Source: Candidatus Limiplasma stercoravium (GTDB lineage Bacteria > Bacillota > Clostridia > Christensenellales > Aristaeellaceae). From it: a stretch of 35,721 nt of DNA. Of this stretch, positions 15,810 to 23,465 are shown piece after piece. How positions within the stretch are numbered: the first letter of the stretch is position 1; every line of letters starts with the position of its first letter. Made by a program: the position numbers and the translations under genes. The notes beneath the pieces were generated by a model, which saw nothing but the letters and a program-made list of their open reading frames with translations, ran no database searches and was not told the origin of the DNA. The stretch is taken from contig DVME01000080.1 in the NCBI GenBank assembly GCA_018715175.1, positions 1-35,721 on the forward strand, read 5' to 3'.

Positions 15810-16634
15810 ATGGATCAACGACCCGTTGCCTATCAACTTTATTCCGCGCGCCAGGACGCCGAGCGCGACCTGGACAAGGTGCTCTCCCAGCTCAAAGCCA
15901 TGGGCTATGACGGCGTGGAATTTGCCGGCTTCTACGGCCATACGGCCGCCGAGGTGCGCCAAATGCTGGATCGCCACGGCCTGCAGGCCATATCCAGCCA
16001 CGTGCCCTTCGTTCAGATCGAGGCAGACATGTTTGGCGTTATCGCCTACCATCAGGCCATCGGCTGCCGTTACATCGCCATCCCCTACCTGGACGACCAA
16101 ACCCGCCCCGGCGCGCCGGGCTTTGCCCGTGCCATCGCCGTAGCGCACCGCTTCGGCCGGCTGCTCAAGCAGGCGGGCATGACGCTTCTGTACCACAACC
16201 ACGACTTTGAGTTCGTCTCCCTCAGCGGCATGTACGGGCTGGACTTTCTTTATCAGGCCGTGCCTGCGGACGTGCTGCAGACCGAGCTGGATCTTTGCTG
16301 GGTCAAGTACGCCGGCGAGGATCCCGCCGCCTACGTGCGCAAGTACGCCGGCCGCTGCCCGGTGATTCACCTCAAGGATTACGTCGGTTCCAAAAAGGAC
16401 GGCGCCACCCCCTACGCGCTTATCGGCCTGGACGAAAACGAGCCCAAGGAGGCCCAGAGCTTTGAATTCCGTCCGGTAGGCCACGGCTGCCAGGATGTGG
16501 AATCCCTGCTCCGCGCGGGCATCGAAAGCGGCGCGGAATGGTTTGTGGTGGAGCAGGACGAATCCGTCGGGCGTTCGCCCCTGGAAGCCGCCCAAATGAG
16601 CATGGACACGCTTAAGCGGCTGGGCCTGAAATAA
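15810..16634 (+). CDS. Sugar phosphate isomerase/epimerase, xylose isomerase-like TIM barrel
   Basis: This cytoplasmic TIM-barrel enzyme belongs to the IolE/xylose-isomerase-like superfamily, which isomerises, epimerises or dehydrates sugars and inosose compounds with a divalent metal. Visible signatures: QLYSARQD near the start, GYDGVEFAGFYG, SSHVPF, LYHNHDFEF (catalytic/metal region), TELDLCWVKYAG and VIHLKDY, with a late Glu in VVEQDES. The 274 aa length is typical. ATG at 15810 is chosen because AAGGAGGTG (15792-15800) lies nine bases upstream; an ATG at 15789 sits in front of that ribosome site. It is co-directional with a Gfo/Idh/MocA oxidoreductase 19 bases downstream. Such pairs act on inositols and keto-sugars. 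The exact substrate cannot be read. Confidence 0.9.
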   Translation: MDQRPVAYQLYSARQDAERDLDKVLSQLKAMGYDGVEFAGFYGHTAAEVRQMLDRHGLQAISSHVPFVQIEADMFGVIAYHQAIGCRYIAIPYLDDQTRPGAPGFARAIAVAHRFGRLLKQAGMTLLYHNHDFEFVSLSGMYGLDFLYQAVPADVLQTELDLCWVKYAGEDPAAYVRKYAGRCPVIHLKDYVGSKKDGATPYALIGLDENEPKEAQSFEFRPVGHGCQDVESLLRAGIESGAEWFVVEQDESVGRSPLEAAQMSMDTLKRLGLK

Positions 16635-16653
16635 AGCAAAGGAGATGCGACCC

Positions 16654-17814
16654 ATGAGCGATACCGTACTTTCCAACTTCACCCCCGGCATCCGCCAGGA
16701 ACGCAGCTATCACCGCACCTTCAAGGTGGGCATCATCGGCACCGGCTGGATCGCCGAATCTCACGCCGAAAGTTACAAAAACCAGCCCGACGTGGAAGTG
16801 GTGGGCCTGGCCGACCTCATTCCCGGCAAGGCTGAGGCGTTCCGCGAGCGCTACGGGCTGAAGAACGCGCGCTGCTACCTGAGCCACACCGAGCTTTTGG
16901 CCAACGAACAGCTGGACGCGGTCAGCGTGTGTACCTACAACATGACCCATGCCGAGTGCACCATCGACGCCCTGCGCGCCGGCGTGAACGTCTTGTTGGA
17001 AAAGCCCATGTGCGTCACCATTGAAGAAGCCGCCGACATCATGCGCGCCGAACGCGAAAGCGGCAAGCTGCTCTCCGTGGGCTTCCAGCCGCGCATGGAT
17101 CCCAACATGCAGATGATCAAAAAGATCGTCCAGTCCGGCGTTCTGGGCGAGATTTACTACATCCAGACCGGCGGCGGCCGCAGGCGCGGCATCCCCAACA
17201 GCACCTTCATTGAAAAGAAAACCGCCGGCATCGGCGCCTTGGGCGACATCGGCTGCTACTCGCTGGACATGGTGCTCAACGCCGTGGGCTATCCCAAGCC
17301 CCTCACCGTGACCGGCTATACCTCCAACTTCTTCGGCACCAATCCCATGTATCAGTACCCCGACGCCGGACACACCGCCCAGCAAAACGCCGAGCGCTTT
17401 GACGTGGATGACTTTGCGGCGGCCTTTGTGCGGCTGGAGGGCGGCATCATCCTTGACTTCCGCATCTCCTGGGCCATGCACCTGGACACGCCCGGCGACT
17501 CGCTGATCCTGGGCAAAAAGGGCGCGCTGCGCATTCCCTCCACCGAGTGCTGGAACGGCACCGTGGGCGGCCCCATGAAGCTTTATACCGACGTGGCCGG
17601 CGCGCAGACCGTGACCGAAATTCCCATCCTGCCTTCCACCGGCTCCGGCCTGTTTGACAAGAAGATTCGCTCCTTCCTGGACGCGATTGATCAGGGCGGC
17701 CCCGCGCCGGTGCCCACCAGCCAGATTTTCTACAATCAGGCCATTATCGACGCCATCTGCAAGTCCGCCGCCGCGGGCAAGGAAATCGAAGTTTCCCTGC
17801 CTTCGCTGGACTGA
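16654..17814 (+). CDS. Gfo/Idh/MocA-family oxidoreductase
   Basis: This is a predicted NAD(P)-dependent sugar or inositol dehydrogenase of 386 aa. Rossmann loop VGIIGTGWIAESH (from about residue 25), acid residue in VVGLADL, and LLEKPMCVT with the EKP lysine. The C-terminal domain contains GALGDIGCYSLDMVL, a typical family segment with the catalytic-region Asp and Tyr. AAAGGAG at 16638-16644 sets ATG at 16654; an ATG at 16645 abuts the ribosome site. Second gene of the AraC-controlled operon. It is only distantly similar to the oxidoreductase at 2059-3309 and lacks that protein's cysteine cluster. With the isomerase, it could oxidise and then rearrange a sugar, but this is inference. Confidence 0.92.
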   Translation: MSDTVLSNFTPGIRQERSYHRTFKVGIIGTGWIAESHAESYKNQPDVEVVGLADLIPGKAEAFRERYGLKNARCYLSHTELLANEQLDAVSVCTYNMTHAECTIDALRAGVNVLLEKPMCVTIEEAADIMRAERESGKLLSVGFQPRMDPNMQMIKKIVQSGVLGEIYYIQTGGGRRRGIPNSTFIEKKTAGIGALGDIGCYSLDMVLNAVGYPKPLTVTGYTSNFFGTNPMYQYPDAGHTAQQNAERFDVDDFAAAFVRLEGGIILDFRISWAMHLDTPGDSLILGKKGALRIPSTECWNGTVGGPMKLYTDVAGAQTVTEIPILPSTGSGLFDKKIRSFLDAIDQGGPAPVPTSQIFYNQAIIDAICKSAAAGKEIEVSLPSLD

Positions 17815-17834
17815 TAGGGCTTCATCGCAAACAA

Positions 17835-17860
17835 GGGCTTCCGCCATAAAGCGGAAGCCC
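17835..17860. terminator. Hairpin between convergent oxidoreductase and der
   Basis: A perfect 10-bp stem, GGGCTTCCGC with GCGGAAGCCC, has a six-base loop. Flanking AAG and CTT/TTG bases give a modest T tract on either side, so it may terminate both converging transcripts. No long T run is present. Confidence 0.6.
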
Positions 17861-17907
17861 CTTAGATTGTCAAAATACCTCCGTCCCCCCACGCAAGCAA
17901 CGTTGCC

Positions 17908-19242
17908 TTATTCCTTTTTTTCGCGTTCCCGAAGCACAAAGCGGATGGGCGTACCCTCAAAGCCAAAGCTCTTGCGCAGGTGGTTTTCCAGGTAGCGCTC
18001 ATAAGCGAAGTGCATGAGTTCCTCGTGGTTGACAAAAAACACAAAAGTCGGCGGGCAGGCGCTTTGCTGGGTGGCGTAGTAGATTTTCAGCCTGCGCCCA
18101 CCGCTGACAGGCGGCTGAAGGCTCAGCTGCGCGTCGGCGAGCGCTTCGTTGAGAACGCCGGTGGGAATGCGCCGCGAATACTGCGCATACGCGGCTTTCA
18201 CCGCGTCCAGCACGGTATTGACGCGCTGTCCGGTCAGCGCGGAAAGGAACAGCACGGGCGCGTAGCTCATAAACTTCAGGTCGTTGAGGATGCGCTTGCG
18301 GTACTGATCCATGGTGCGCGTGTCCTTTTGCACGGCGTCCCATTTATTGACCGCCACCAGCACCGCCTTGCCTGCGGCCAGGATGAGTCCGGCAATTTTG
18401 GTATCCTGTTCCGTGACGCCGTTTTGCGCGTCGATCATCAGCAAGGCCACGTCGCAGCGGTCGATGGCGGCGATGGAGCGCAGCACGCTGTAACGCTCCA
18501 GGCTTTCGTCCTCCACGGCCTTTTTTTTGCGCATGCCGGCGGTGTCGATGATGGTAAAGCGCGTGCCGTCGGCGTTTACAAAGGGCGTGTCCAGCGCGTC
18601 GCGCGTGGTGCCCGGAATGTCGCTGACCATGGCGCGCTCCTGTCCCAGCAGGCGGTTGCAAAGCGAGCTTTTGCCCACGTTGGGCCGCCCCACCACCGCC
18701 AGTTGGATGGGGCGGTCTTCCTCCTGCGCCTCGCCGTCCTCGGGCGGCGGCAGGCGGCGGACAATTTCTTCCAGTAAATCTCCCAATCCCAGCATATTGG
18801 TGCTGCTGATGGCTACCGGATCGCCCAGGCCCAGGCTGTAATACTCGTACAGACGTTCCTCCAGGCCCTTGTGATCCACCTTGTTGACCACCAGAATCAG
18901 CGGCTTGCGCGTGCGGCGCAGGTAGTCGGCCACTTCCTCGTCCTCGCCGGTCAGCCCGGCGCGCCCGTCCACAAACAGGCAGATCACATCCGCCGTATCC
19001 ATGGCAATTTCCGCCTGGCGGCGCATTTGGCTGAGCAGCACGTCCTCGCTGCGCAAATCCAGCCCGCCGGTATCCACCAGGCTGAAGCGCCGGCCCATCC
19101 ATTCCACGTCGGCGTAAATGCGGTCGCGCGTCACACCCGGCACGTCCTCCACAATGGAGATGCGGCGCCCCGCAATTTTGTTAAAGAAGGTTGATTTGCC
19201 CACATTGGGGCGTCCCACAATGGCTACAAGCGGCTTTGCCAT
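17908..19242 (-). CDS. der: Ribosome biogenesis GTPase Der (EngA)
   Basis: Der is a tandem-GTPase protein needed for assembly of the large ribosomal subunit. Two GTPase domains are visible. The first has GRPNVGKS at residues 10-17, DVPGVTRD, DTGGLD and NKVD. The second has GRPNVGKS near residue 185, DIPGTTRD, DTAGMRKK and NKWD. The C-terminal KH-like domain ends with GTPIRFVLRERE. Length of 444 aa is typical. AAGGAGG six bases before ATG at 19242 overlaps the stop codon of the upstream DUF512 gene; the two are ten bases apart and co-transcribed. This DUF512-der order recurs in Clostridia as far as I recall. Confidence 0.97.
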   Translation of the reverse strand: MAKPLVAIVGRPNVGKSTFFNKIAGRRISIVEDVPGVTRDRIYADVEWMGRRFSLVDTGGLDLRSEDVLLSQMRRQAEIAMDTADVICLFVDGRAGLTGEDEEVADYLRRTRKPLILVVNKVDHKGLEERLYEYYSLGLGDPVAISSTNMLGLGDLLEEIVRRLPPPEDGEAQEEDRPIQLAVVGRPNVGKSSLCNRLLGQERAMVSDIPGTTRDALDTPFVNADGTRFTIIDTAGMRKKKAVEDESLERYSVLRSIAAIDRCDVALLMIDAQNGVTEQDTKIAGLILAAGKAVLVAVNKWDAVQKDTRTMDQYRKRILNDLKFMSYAPVLFLSALTGQRVNTVLDAVKAAYAQYSRRIPTGVLNEALADAQLSLQPPVSGGRRLKIYYATQQSACPPTFVFFVNHEELMHFAYERYLENHLRKSFGFEGTPIRFVLREREKKE

Positions 19243-19252
19243 ACCGTCCTCC

Positions 19253-20575
19253 TTAGGGGCGTTCGTCGCCCCGCGCCCACAGCGCGTCGTAGAACGCCTG
19301 ACCGTCGCAGTCCAAAAGGCGAACCGGCAACGGCGCGCGGGCGCGAAACTCGTCGATGTGCATATCGTCCAAAAATAGGTCGCCCTCGTGCCGCAGCATC
19401 ACGCGCGACAGCCAGATTTCCTGCGCGCCCTCCACCGCCTGTGGCGTTAGCGCCGCCAGCACGTCCCCGCCGGTCAGCAAGCCCGCGACGGTGACGCTTT
19501 GCCCAAAAAAGCGGTTGGGCACGGCCAGCACGTTAAGCTCCAGCGTATCCGGCCCGAATTGCGCGGCCAGACGGCGCAGGTGCGGCGCGGCGCTCACGCC
19601 CGTGGGCACCACGCATTTGCGGGGCGGGGGCGCGGCTTGCGCCGGCCCGAACCGCCGGGCGTCCTCCAGCTCGCAGGCAAAGCGGCGCAAAAGGCCCACG
19701 CCGTTTTCGATCTGCGCGAAGTCCTCATACCATGCCTGTGGCGGAATGGGGCGATCCGCCAGGCAGAAAAACTCGTCGCTGGGGAAAACAAAGGTCGTGC
19801 CCAGCTCGCGCCGGCACGCCTCCTGAAAGGGCGCGATTTGATCCAGCAGCGCGCGGGCGCTGGCAGGGGTAAAGGGCGTCAGCGGCGTCAGGCCGTCCCG
19901 AAAGCGCGTGAGGCCCACCGGCACCAGCGCCACGGTGCGCGCCGCGGGCGCCAAGGCGCGCAGATCCTCCAGCGTTCGCATCAGCGCCGGCCCGTCGTTG
20001 TAGCCCGGGCAAACCACCACCTGGCAATGAAAGCGCAGCCCGTGCGCTTTGAGCCGTTCCAGCCGCTTAAGGATGTCCCCGGCATGGCGGTTGTTCATCA
20101 TGCGACAGCGCAGGCCGGGATCGGTGGTATGCACGCTGATGTACAGGGGCGAAGCCTTGCGCTTGAGCAGGCGTTGAAACTCCGCTTCGTTGACATTGGT
20201 CAGCGTCACGAAGTTGCCCATCATCAGCGAGTAGCGCCAGTCATCGTCGCGCACGTACAGGCTGGGGCGCAGGCCCGGCGGCATTTGCGAAATAAAGCAA
20301 AACACGCAGTTGTTGCGGCACGTGCGGGGCGACAGCGCCATGCTGGGCCCAAAGCGCAGGCCAAGCGGTTCGCCCGGGGCTTTGAAGAATTCTATCTCCG
20401 CGGGCTTCCCCTCGCGCAGGAGTTCCAGGCGCAGCCTTCGCGCGCTGGAAAGGGCCTGGTAGTCGATCTCGTCCAGGACGGGCTCGCCATTGATGGCCGT
20501 CAGCCGGTCGCCCACGCGCACGCCATGCCGCGCGGCTGCCCCGTGGGGCGATACTTCGATAATTTCGTGCTCCAT
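19253..20575 (-). CDS. DUF512 protein: PDZ domain plus radical-SAM-like Cys motif
   Basis: This cytoplasmic protein of unknown role is widespread in Clostridia. Residues 1-60 form a PDZ-like domain (GAAARHGVRVGDRLTAING). A Cys motif follows, CRNNCVFC (Cys86, Cys90, Cys93), which matches CxxxCxxC of radical-SAM enzymes and suggests a 4Fe-4S cluster. Further family segments are YVRDDDWRYS, ISVHTTDP, CQVVVCPGYNDG and VPVGLTRFR. The C-terminal half has VVPTGVSAAP and the acidic FLDDM before the end. The start at 20575 is set by GGGGAGGG seven bases upstream; the longer open frame reaching 21109 is antisense to the thrS leader and is not coding. First gene of the der operon, suggesting a link to translation or ribosome assembly. 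Confidence 0.92.
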   Translation of the reverse strand: MEHEIIEVSPHGAAARHGVRVGDRLTAINGEPVLDEIDYQALSSARRLRLELLREGKPAEIEFFKAPGEPLGLRFGPSMALSPRTCRNNCVFCFISQMPPGLRPSLYVRDDDWRYSLMMGNFVTLTNVNEAEFQRLLKRKASPLYISVHTTDPGLRCRMMNNRHAGDILKRLERLKAHGLRFHCQVVVCPGYNDGPALMRTLEDLRALAPAARTVALVPVGLTRFRDGLTPLTPFTPASARALLDQIAPFQEACRRELGTTFVFPSDEFFCLADRPIPPQAWYEDFAQIENGVGLLRRFACELEDARRFGPAQAAPPPRKCVVPTGVSAAPHLRRLAAQFGPDTLELNVLAVPNRFFGQSVTVAGLLTGGDVLAALTPQAVEGAQEIWLSRVMLRHEGDLFLDDMHIDEFRARAPLPVRLLDCDGQAFYDALWARGDERP

Positions 20576-20620
20576 GCGCCATCCCTCCCCACGCCCGGCA
20601 CGGCGGGCATAACATTTTTC

Positions 20621-20649
20621 ATTATGCCCCGTTTTTTTGGCCAAGTCAA
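20621..20649 (-). promoter_or_regulatory. Promoter for the DUF512-der operon
   Basis: On the minus strand TTGACT (20644-20649) and CATAAT (20621-20626) are exactly 17 bases apart. The -35 lies only four bases from the -35 of the divergent thrS promoter. Confidence 0.7.
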
Positions 20650-20653
20650 GCAC

Positions 20654-20682
20654 TTGACAAGCGCCGCGGCGTTTGTTATGAT
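20654..20682 (+). promoter_or_regulatory. Promoter for thrS
   Basis: A consensus TTGACA at 20654-20659 and TATGAT at 20677-20682 are 17 bases apart. Transcription should begin near 20689 and run into the T-box leader. Confidence 0.85.
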
Positions 20683-20688
20683 GCTTTT

Positions 20689-20940
20689 CACAGGCGATGA
20701 CGGAGCCAGTACCCCGCTGCGGGATTGCCCAGAGAAAGAGGCCCGGGCTGAAAGCCTCTTCCCTCCCCGGCCGGCGAACACCCCTCCCGAGCTCCGGCGC
20801 GGAAAGCAGTATGCGCCGGCGTATGCCGCGTGAAGGCAGGGCCTGAGGCCCCAAGCGAAAAATGACGGTGGAACCGTGCATCACGCAAGCGATGCACCCC
20901 GACAAGCGCATCGGCGCGTCGGGGTGTTTTTGCATTTCCA
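20689..20940 (+). ncRNA. T-box leader (tRNA-Thr-sensing riboswitch) of thrS
   Basis: T-box leaders bind uncharged tRNA and let transcription continue when the cognate amino acid is scarce. Stem I base: CGGAGC (20701-20706) pairs with GCTCCG (20791-20796). The AGTA of the specifier-loop S-turn is at 20708-20711. CAGAGA then the distal hairpin AAGAGGC/GCCTCTT (20736-20742 with 20754-20760) follows. The specifier side reads GAACACCCC: ACC at 20780-20782, or ACA at 20778-20780, both threonine codons. The T-box itself is TGACGGTGGAACCGTGC (20863-20879), able to pair with uncharged tRNA and form an antiterminator. A terminator hairpin follows. The threonine identity agrees with the downstream threonyl-tRNA synthetase gene. 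Confidence 0.9.
20895..20931 (+). terminator. Terminator helix of the thrS T-box
   Basis: CACCCCGAC (20895-20903) pairs with GTCGGGGTG (20918-20926), with an inner GCGC/GCGC stem around ATCG, followed by TTTTT at 20927-20931. The competing antiterminator would use the T-box just upstream. Without tRNA pairing this hairpin ends transcription before thrS. Confidence 0.9.
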
Positions 20941-20957
20941 AGAGGAGGTATGGATGG

Positions 20958-22718
20958 ATGAAGGTTATTCTCAAAGACGGCCAAATCAGCGATTGTTCCT
21001 TTGAGGACGCCCTGGGGCGCGAGGCGTTTCGCCACACCACTTCGCACGTGCTGGCCCAGGCGGTCAAGCGGCTATATCCCACGGCAAAGCTGGCCATCGG
21101 CCCAGCCATCGAAGACGGCTTCTACTACGATTTCGAGTTTGAAACGCCCCTCTCCACGGACGATTTGGGCAAAATTGAGAACGAAATGCGCAAAATCGTC
21201 AAAGAGGGCTTGCCTTTGCAGCGCTCCACCCTGGATCGTGCGCAAGCCGTCGAGCTTATGACCGCCCGCAACGAGCCCTACAAGGTGGAGCTCATCCACG
21301 ACTTGCCCGAGGACGCGGAGCTGAGCTTTTTCCAGCAGGGCGACTTCATCGACCTATGCGCCGGCCCTCACGTGAGCAATACCAGCGTCATCAAAGCCTT
21401 CAAGCTTACCTCCCTGGCAGGGGCCTACTGGCGCGGCAGCGAGAAAAACCGCATGCTCACCCGCATCTACGGCACCTCCTTCCCCAAGGCCGCCGACCTG
21501 GAGGCGTATCTTAAGCGCATCGAGGAAGCCCGCCTGCGCGACCACCGCAAGCTGGGCCGAGAGCTGGGCCTGTTTGCCATGATGGACGAAGGCCCCGGCT
21601 TCCCCTTCTTCCTGCCCAAAGGGATGATCCTCAAAAACCTGCTGGTGGACTACTGGCGCAAGCTGCACACGCGGGAAGGCTACGTGGAAATCTCCACGCC
21701 CATTCTGCTCAACCGCGAGCTTTGGGAAACCAGCGGCCATTGGGATCATTACCGCGAAAATATGTACACCACCGTCATCGACGACATGGACTTCGCCGTC
21801 AAACCCATGAACTGCCCCGGCGGAATGCTGGTATACAAGCTCCAGCCGCATTCCTACCGCGAGCTGCCCATTCGCATGGGCGAGCTGGGCCTGGTACACC
21901 GCCACGAGCTCAGCGGCGCGCTGCACGGGCTCATGCGCGTGCGCTGCTTTACCCAGGACGACGCGCACATCTTCATGACCCCCGACCAGATCACCCAGGA
22001 AATTTTGGGCGTGGCGCGACTGATTGACGAAGTATACAGCAAGTTTGGCTTTACCTATCACCTGGAGCTTTCCACGCGCCCCGAAAACAGCATCGGCAGC
22101 GACGAGGACTGGAACATGGCCACCGACCGTCTGCGCAAAGCCCTGGACGAAAACGGCCGCGCCTATACCGTCAACGAGGGCGACGGCGCGTTCTACGGCC
22201 CCAAGATCGACTTCCACCTGGAGGATTCGCTGGGCCGTACCTGGCAATGCGGCACCATCCAGCTGGATTTCCAAATGCCCCAGCGCTTTGAGCTGGAATA
22301 CGTGGGCGAAGACGGGCAGAAGCACCGTCCCATCATGATCCACCGCGTGGTCTTTGGCTCCATCGAGCGCTTTATCGGCATCCTCATCGAGCACTACGCC
22401 GGCAAGTTCCCGCTGTGGCTGTCGCCGGTGCAGGTAAAGGTGCTGCCCATTTCCGAAAAATTCTCCGACTATGCCAAGCAGGTGGTTCAGCGCCTGACCC
22501 AGGCGGGCCTGCGCTGCGAAGCCGACCTGCGCAGCGACAAAATCGGCTACAAGATCCGCGAAGCCCAGATGGAAAAGGTGCCCTACATGCTTGTCGTTGG
22601 CCAAAAGGAGGCCGACAGCGGCAGCGTGGCCGTGCGCCGCCGCGACGAGGGCGACCTGGGCGCCATGCCGCTGGACGCCTTCCTGGACAAGGTGGCCCAG
22701 GAGCTGGCCCAGAACTGA
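20958..22718 (+). CDS. thrS: Threonyl-tRNA synthetase, shortened N-terminus (no full TGS domain)
   Basis: ThrRS charges tRNA-Thr and edits mischarged serine. The 586-residue protein is about 50-60 residues shorter than E. coli ThrRS (642). After only about 22 residues (KVILKDGQISDCSF) it enters the editing domain with FRHTTSHVLAQAVKR and AIGPAIEDGFYYDF, so the TGS domain is essentially missing. The catalytic core is intact: zinc ligands in MNCPGG (Cys), DDAHIF (His) and IHRVVFGS (His); motif 2 in RHELSGALHGLMRVR and motif 3 in GSIERFIGILIEH. The anticodon-binding domain closes the protein. The start at 20958 follows AGGAGG (20943-20948); the upstream in-frame extension overlaps the T-box terminator and is rejected. 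Confidence 0.96.
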   Translation: MKVILKDGQISDCSFEDALGREAFRHTTSHVLAQAVKRLYPTAKLAIGPAIEDGFYYDFEFETPLSTDDLGKIENEMRKIVKEGLPLQRSTLDRAQAVELMTARNEPYKVELIHDLPEDAELSFFQQGDFIDLCAGPHVSNTSVIKAFKLTSLAGAYWRGSEKNRMLTRIYGTSFPKAADLEAYLKRIEEARLRDHRKLGRELGLFAMMDEGPGFPFFLPKGMILKNLLVDYWRKLHTREGYVEISTPILLNRELWETSGHWDHYRENMYTTVIDDMDFAVKPMNCPGGMLVYKLQPHSYRELPIRMGELGLVHRHELSGALHGLMRVRCFTQDDAHIFMTPDQITQEILGVARLIDEVYSKFGFTYHLELSTRPENSIGSDEDWNMATDRLRKALDENGRAYTVNEGDGAFYGPKIDFHLEDSLGRTWQCGTIQLDFQMPQRFELEYVGEDGQKHRPIMIHRVVFGSIERFIGILIEHYAGKFPLWLSPVQVKVLPISEKFSDYAKQVVQRLTQAGLRCEADLRSDKIGYKIREAQMEKVPYMLVVGQKEADSGSVAVRRRDEGDLGAMPLDAFLDKVAQELAQN

Positions 22719-22726
22719 GGCGCGTA

Positions 22727-22755
22727 TTGCGCCCTTTGACCGATCATGCTATAAT
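22727..22755 (+). promoter_or_regulatory. Promoter for pgsA
   Basis: A consensus TATAAT at 22750-22755 has TTGCGC at 22727-22732, 17 bases upstream. A small stem (GGCGC/GCGCC, 22719-22733) overlaps the -35 and may weakly end thrS transcription. Confidence 0.6.
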
Positions 22756-22787
22756 GGCCCTGTACCGTGGGCAAGGAGGAAAGGACT

Positions 22788-23381
22788 TTGTCACCCAAGG
22801 ACGTGCTGCGCAAAAACCTCAACGTGCCCAACGCGCTGACGCTTTTGCGGCTTTTGCTGGTACCCGTGTACATCGCGCTCTTCGCCGCCGGACAGAAATA
22901 CACGGCGCTGGGGGTGTTTGTCGCCGCCAGCCTCACCGACATGCTCGACGGCTTCATCGCCCGGCGCTATCACCTGATCACCGACTTCGGCAAGCTGATG
23001 GATCCCTTTGCCGACAAGGTGATGGTGCTGTCCGCCATGTTCAGCCTGGCCATCGGCAACGCCGTCATCCCGCCCGTGCTTCCCTGGGCGGCGGTGGCCG
23101 TCGTGCTGCTCAAAGAGACGATCATGGTGGCGGGCGGGGCGCTGCTGCTGAAGAAGGGCATCGTGGTTTATTCCTTCCTCATCGGCAAGGTGGCACATTG
23201 CGTTTTCATTGCGGGGCTGGTCGCTTCCTACTTTCACGATTGGTTCAAACAAGCCTGCGCCGGCTGGCCGGTTTTGCCGGATACGGCGCTGATTTGGCTG
23301 GCGGTGGCGCTTACGCTTGTGGCGCTTGCGCGCTACACGCAAAACGCGCTGTCGCTGGCTCGCAAAAAGGGCATCATCTGA
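22788..23381 (+). CDS. pgsA: CDP-diacylglycerol-glycerol-3-phosphate 3-phosphatidyltransferase
   Basis: This membrane enzyme makes phosphatidylglycerol phosphate, the committed step to phosphatidylglycerol and cardiolipin. The 197-residue protein begins NVPNALTLLRLLLVPVY, a typical PgsA opening. It carries the full CDP-alcohol phosphatidyltransferase motif DxxDGxxARx8GxxxDxxxD (Asp51, Asp54, Gly55, Ala58, Arg59, Gly68, Asp72, Asp76), with the two last Asp as the metal and catalytic residues. Several membrane helices follow. The start is TTG at 22788, set by AAGGAGG (22773-22779); an earlier in-frame GTG at 22767 precedes this ribosome site. The gene has its own promoter and terminator. A related CDP-alcohol enzyme is possible, but the N-terminus fits PgsA best. 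Confidence 0.94.
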   Translation: MSPKDVLRKNLNVPNALTLLRLLLVPVYIALFAAGQKYTALGVFVAASLTDMLDGFIARRYHLITDFGKLMDPFADKVMVLSAMFSLAIGNAVIPPVLPWAAVAVVLLKETIMVAGGALLLKKGIVVYSFLIGKVAHCVFIAGLVASYFHDWFKQACAGWPVLPDTALIWLAVALTLVALARYTQNALSLARKKGII

Positions 23382-23402
23382 CGCGCCGGCGGGTGCGCCA
23401 CC

Positions 23403-23431
23403 ACGGGGGAACGCCGGCGTTCCCCCGTTTT
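23403..23431 (+). terminator. Intrinsic terminator after pgsA
   Basis: A perfect 11-bp stem (ACGGGGGAACG with CGTTCCCCCGT) around a CCGG loop is followed by TTTC. It separates pgsA from the next gene, although only about 34 bases remain before that start and no promoter is visible there, so partial read-through is likely. Confidence 0.8.
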
Positions 23432-23465
23432 CTATGAGCTTTGCACGCGATAGGGAGGCCGGAAC

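Noticed and set aside
20862-20957. In-frame extension of thrS upstream
   Set aside because: It would be translated through the T-box terminator hairpin and has no similarity to the TGS domain.
20576-21109. N-terminal extension of the DUF512 gene through the thrS leader
   Set aside because: A perfect ribosome site precedes the start at 20575, and the extension lies antisense to the T-box and the thrS 5' end.
22719-22738. Small hairpin after thrS as a terminator
   Set aside because: The stem is only five pairs with a poor T tract, and it overlaps the pgsA promoter, so I did not list it separately.
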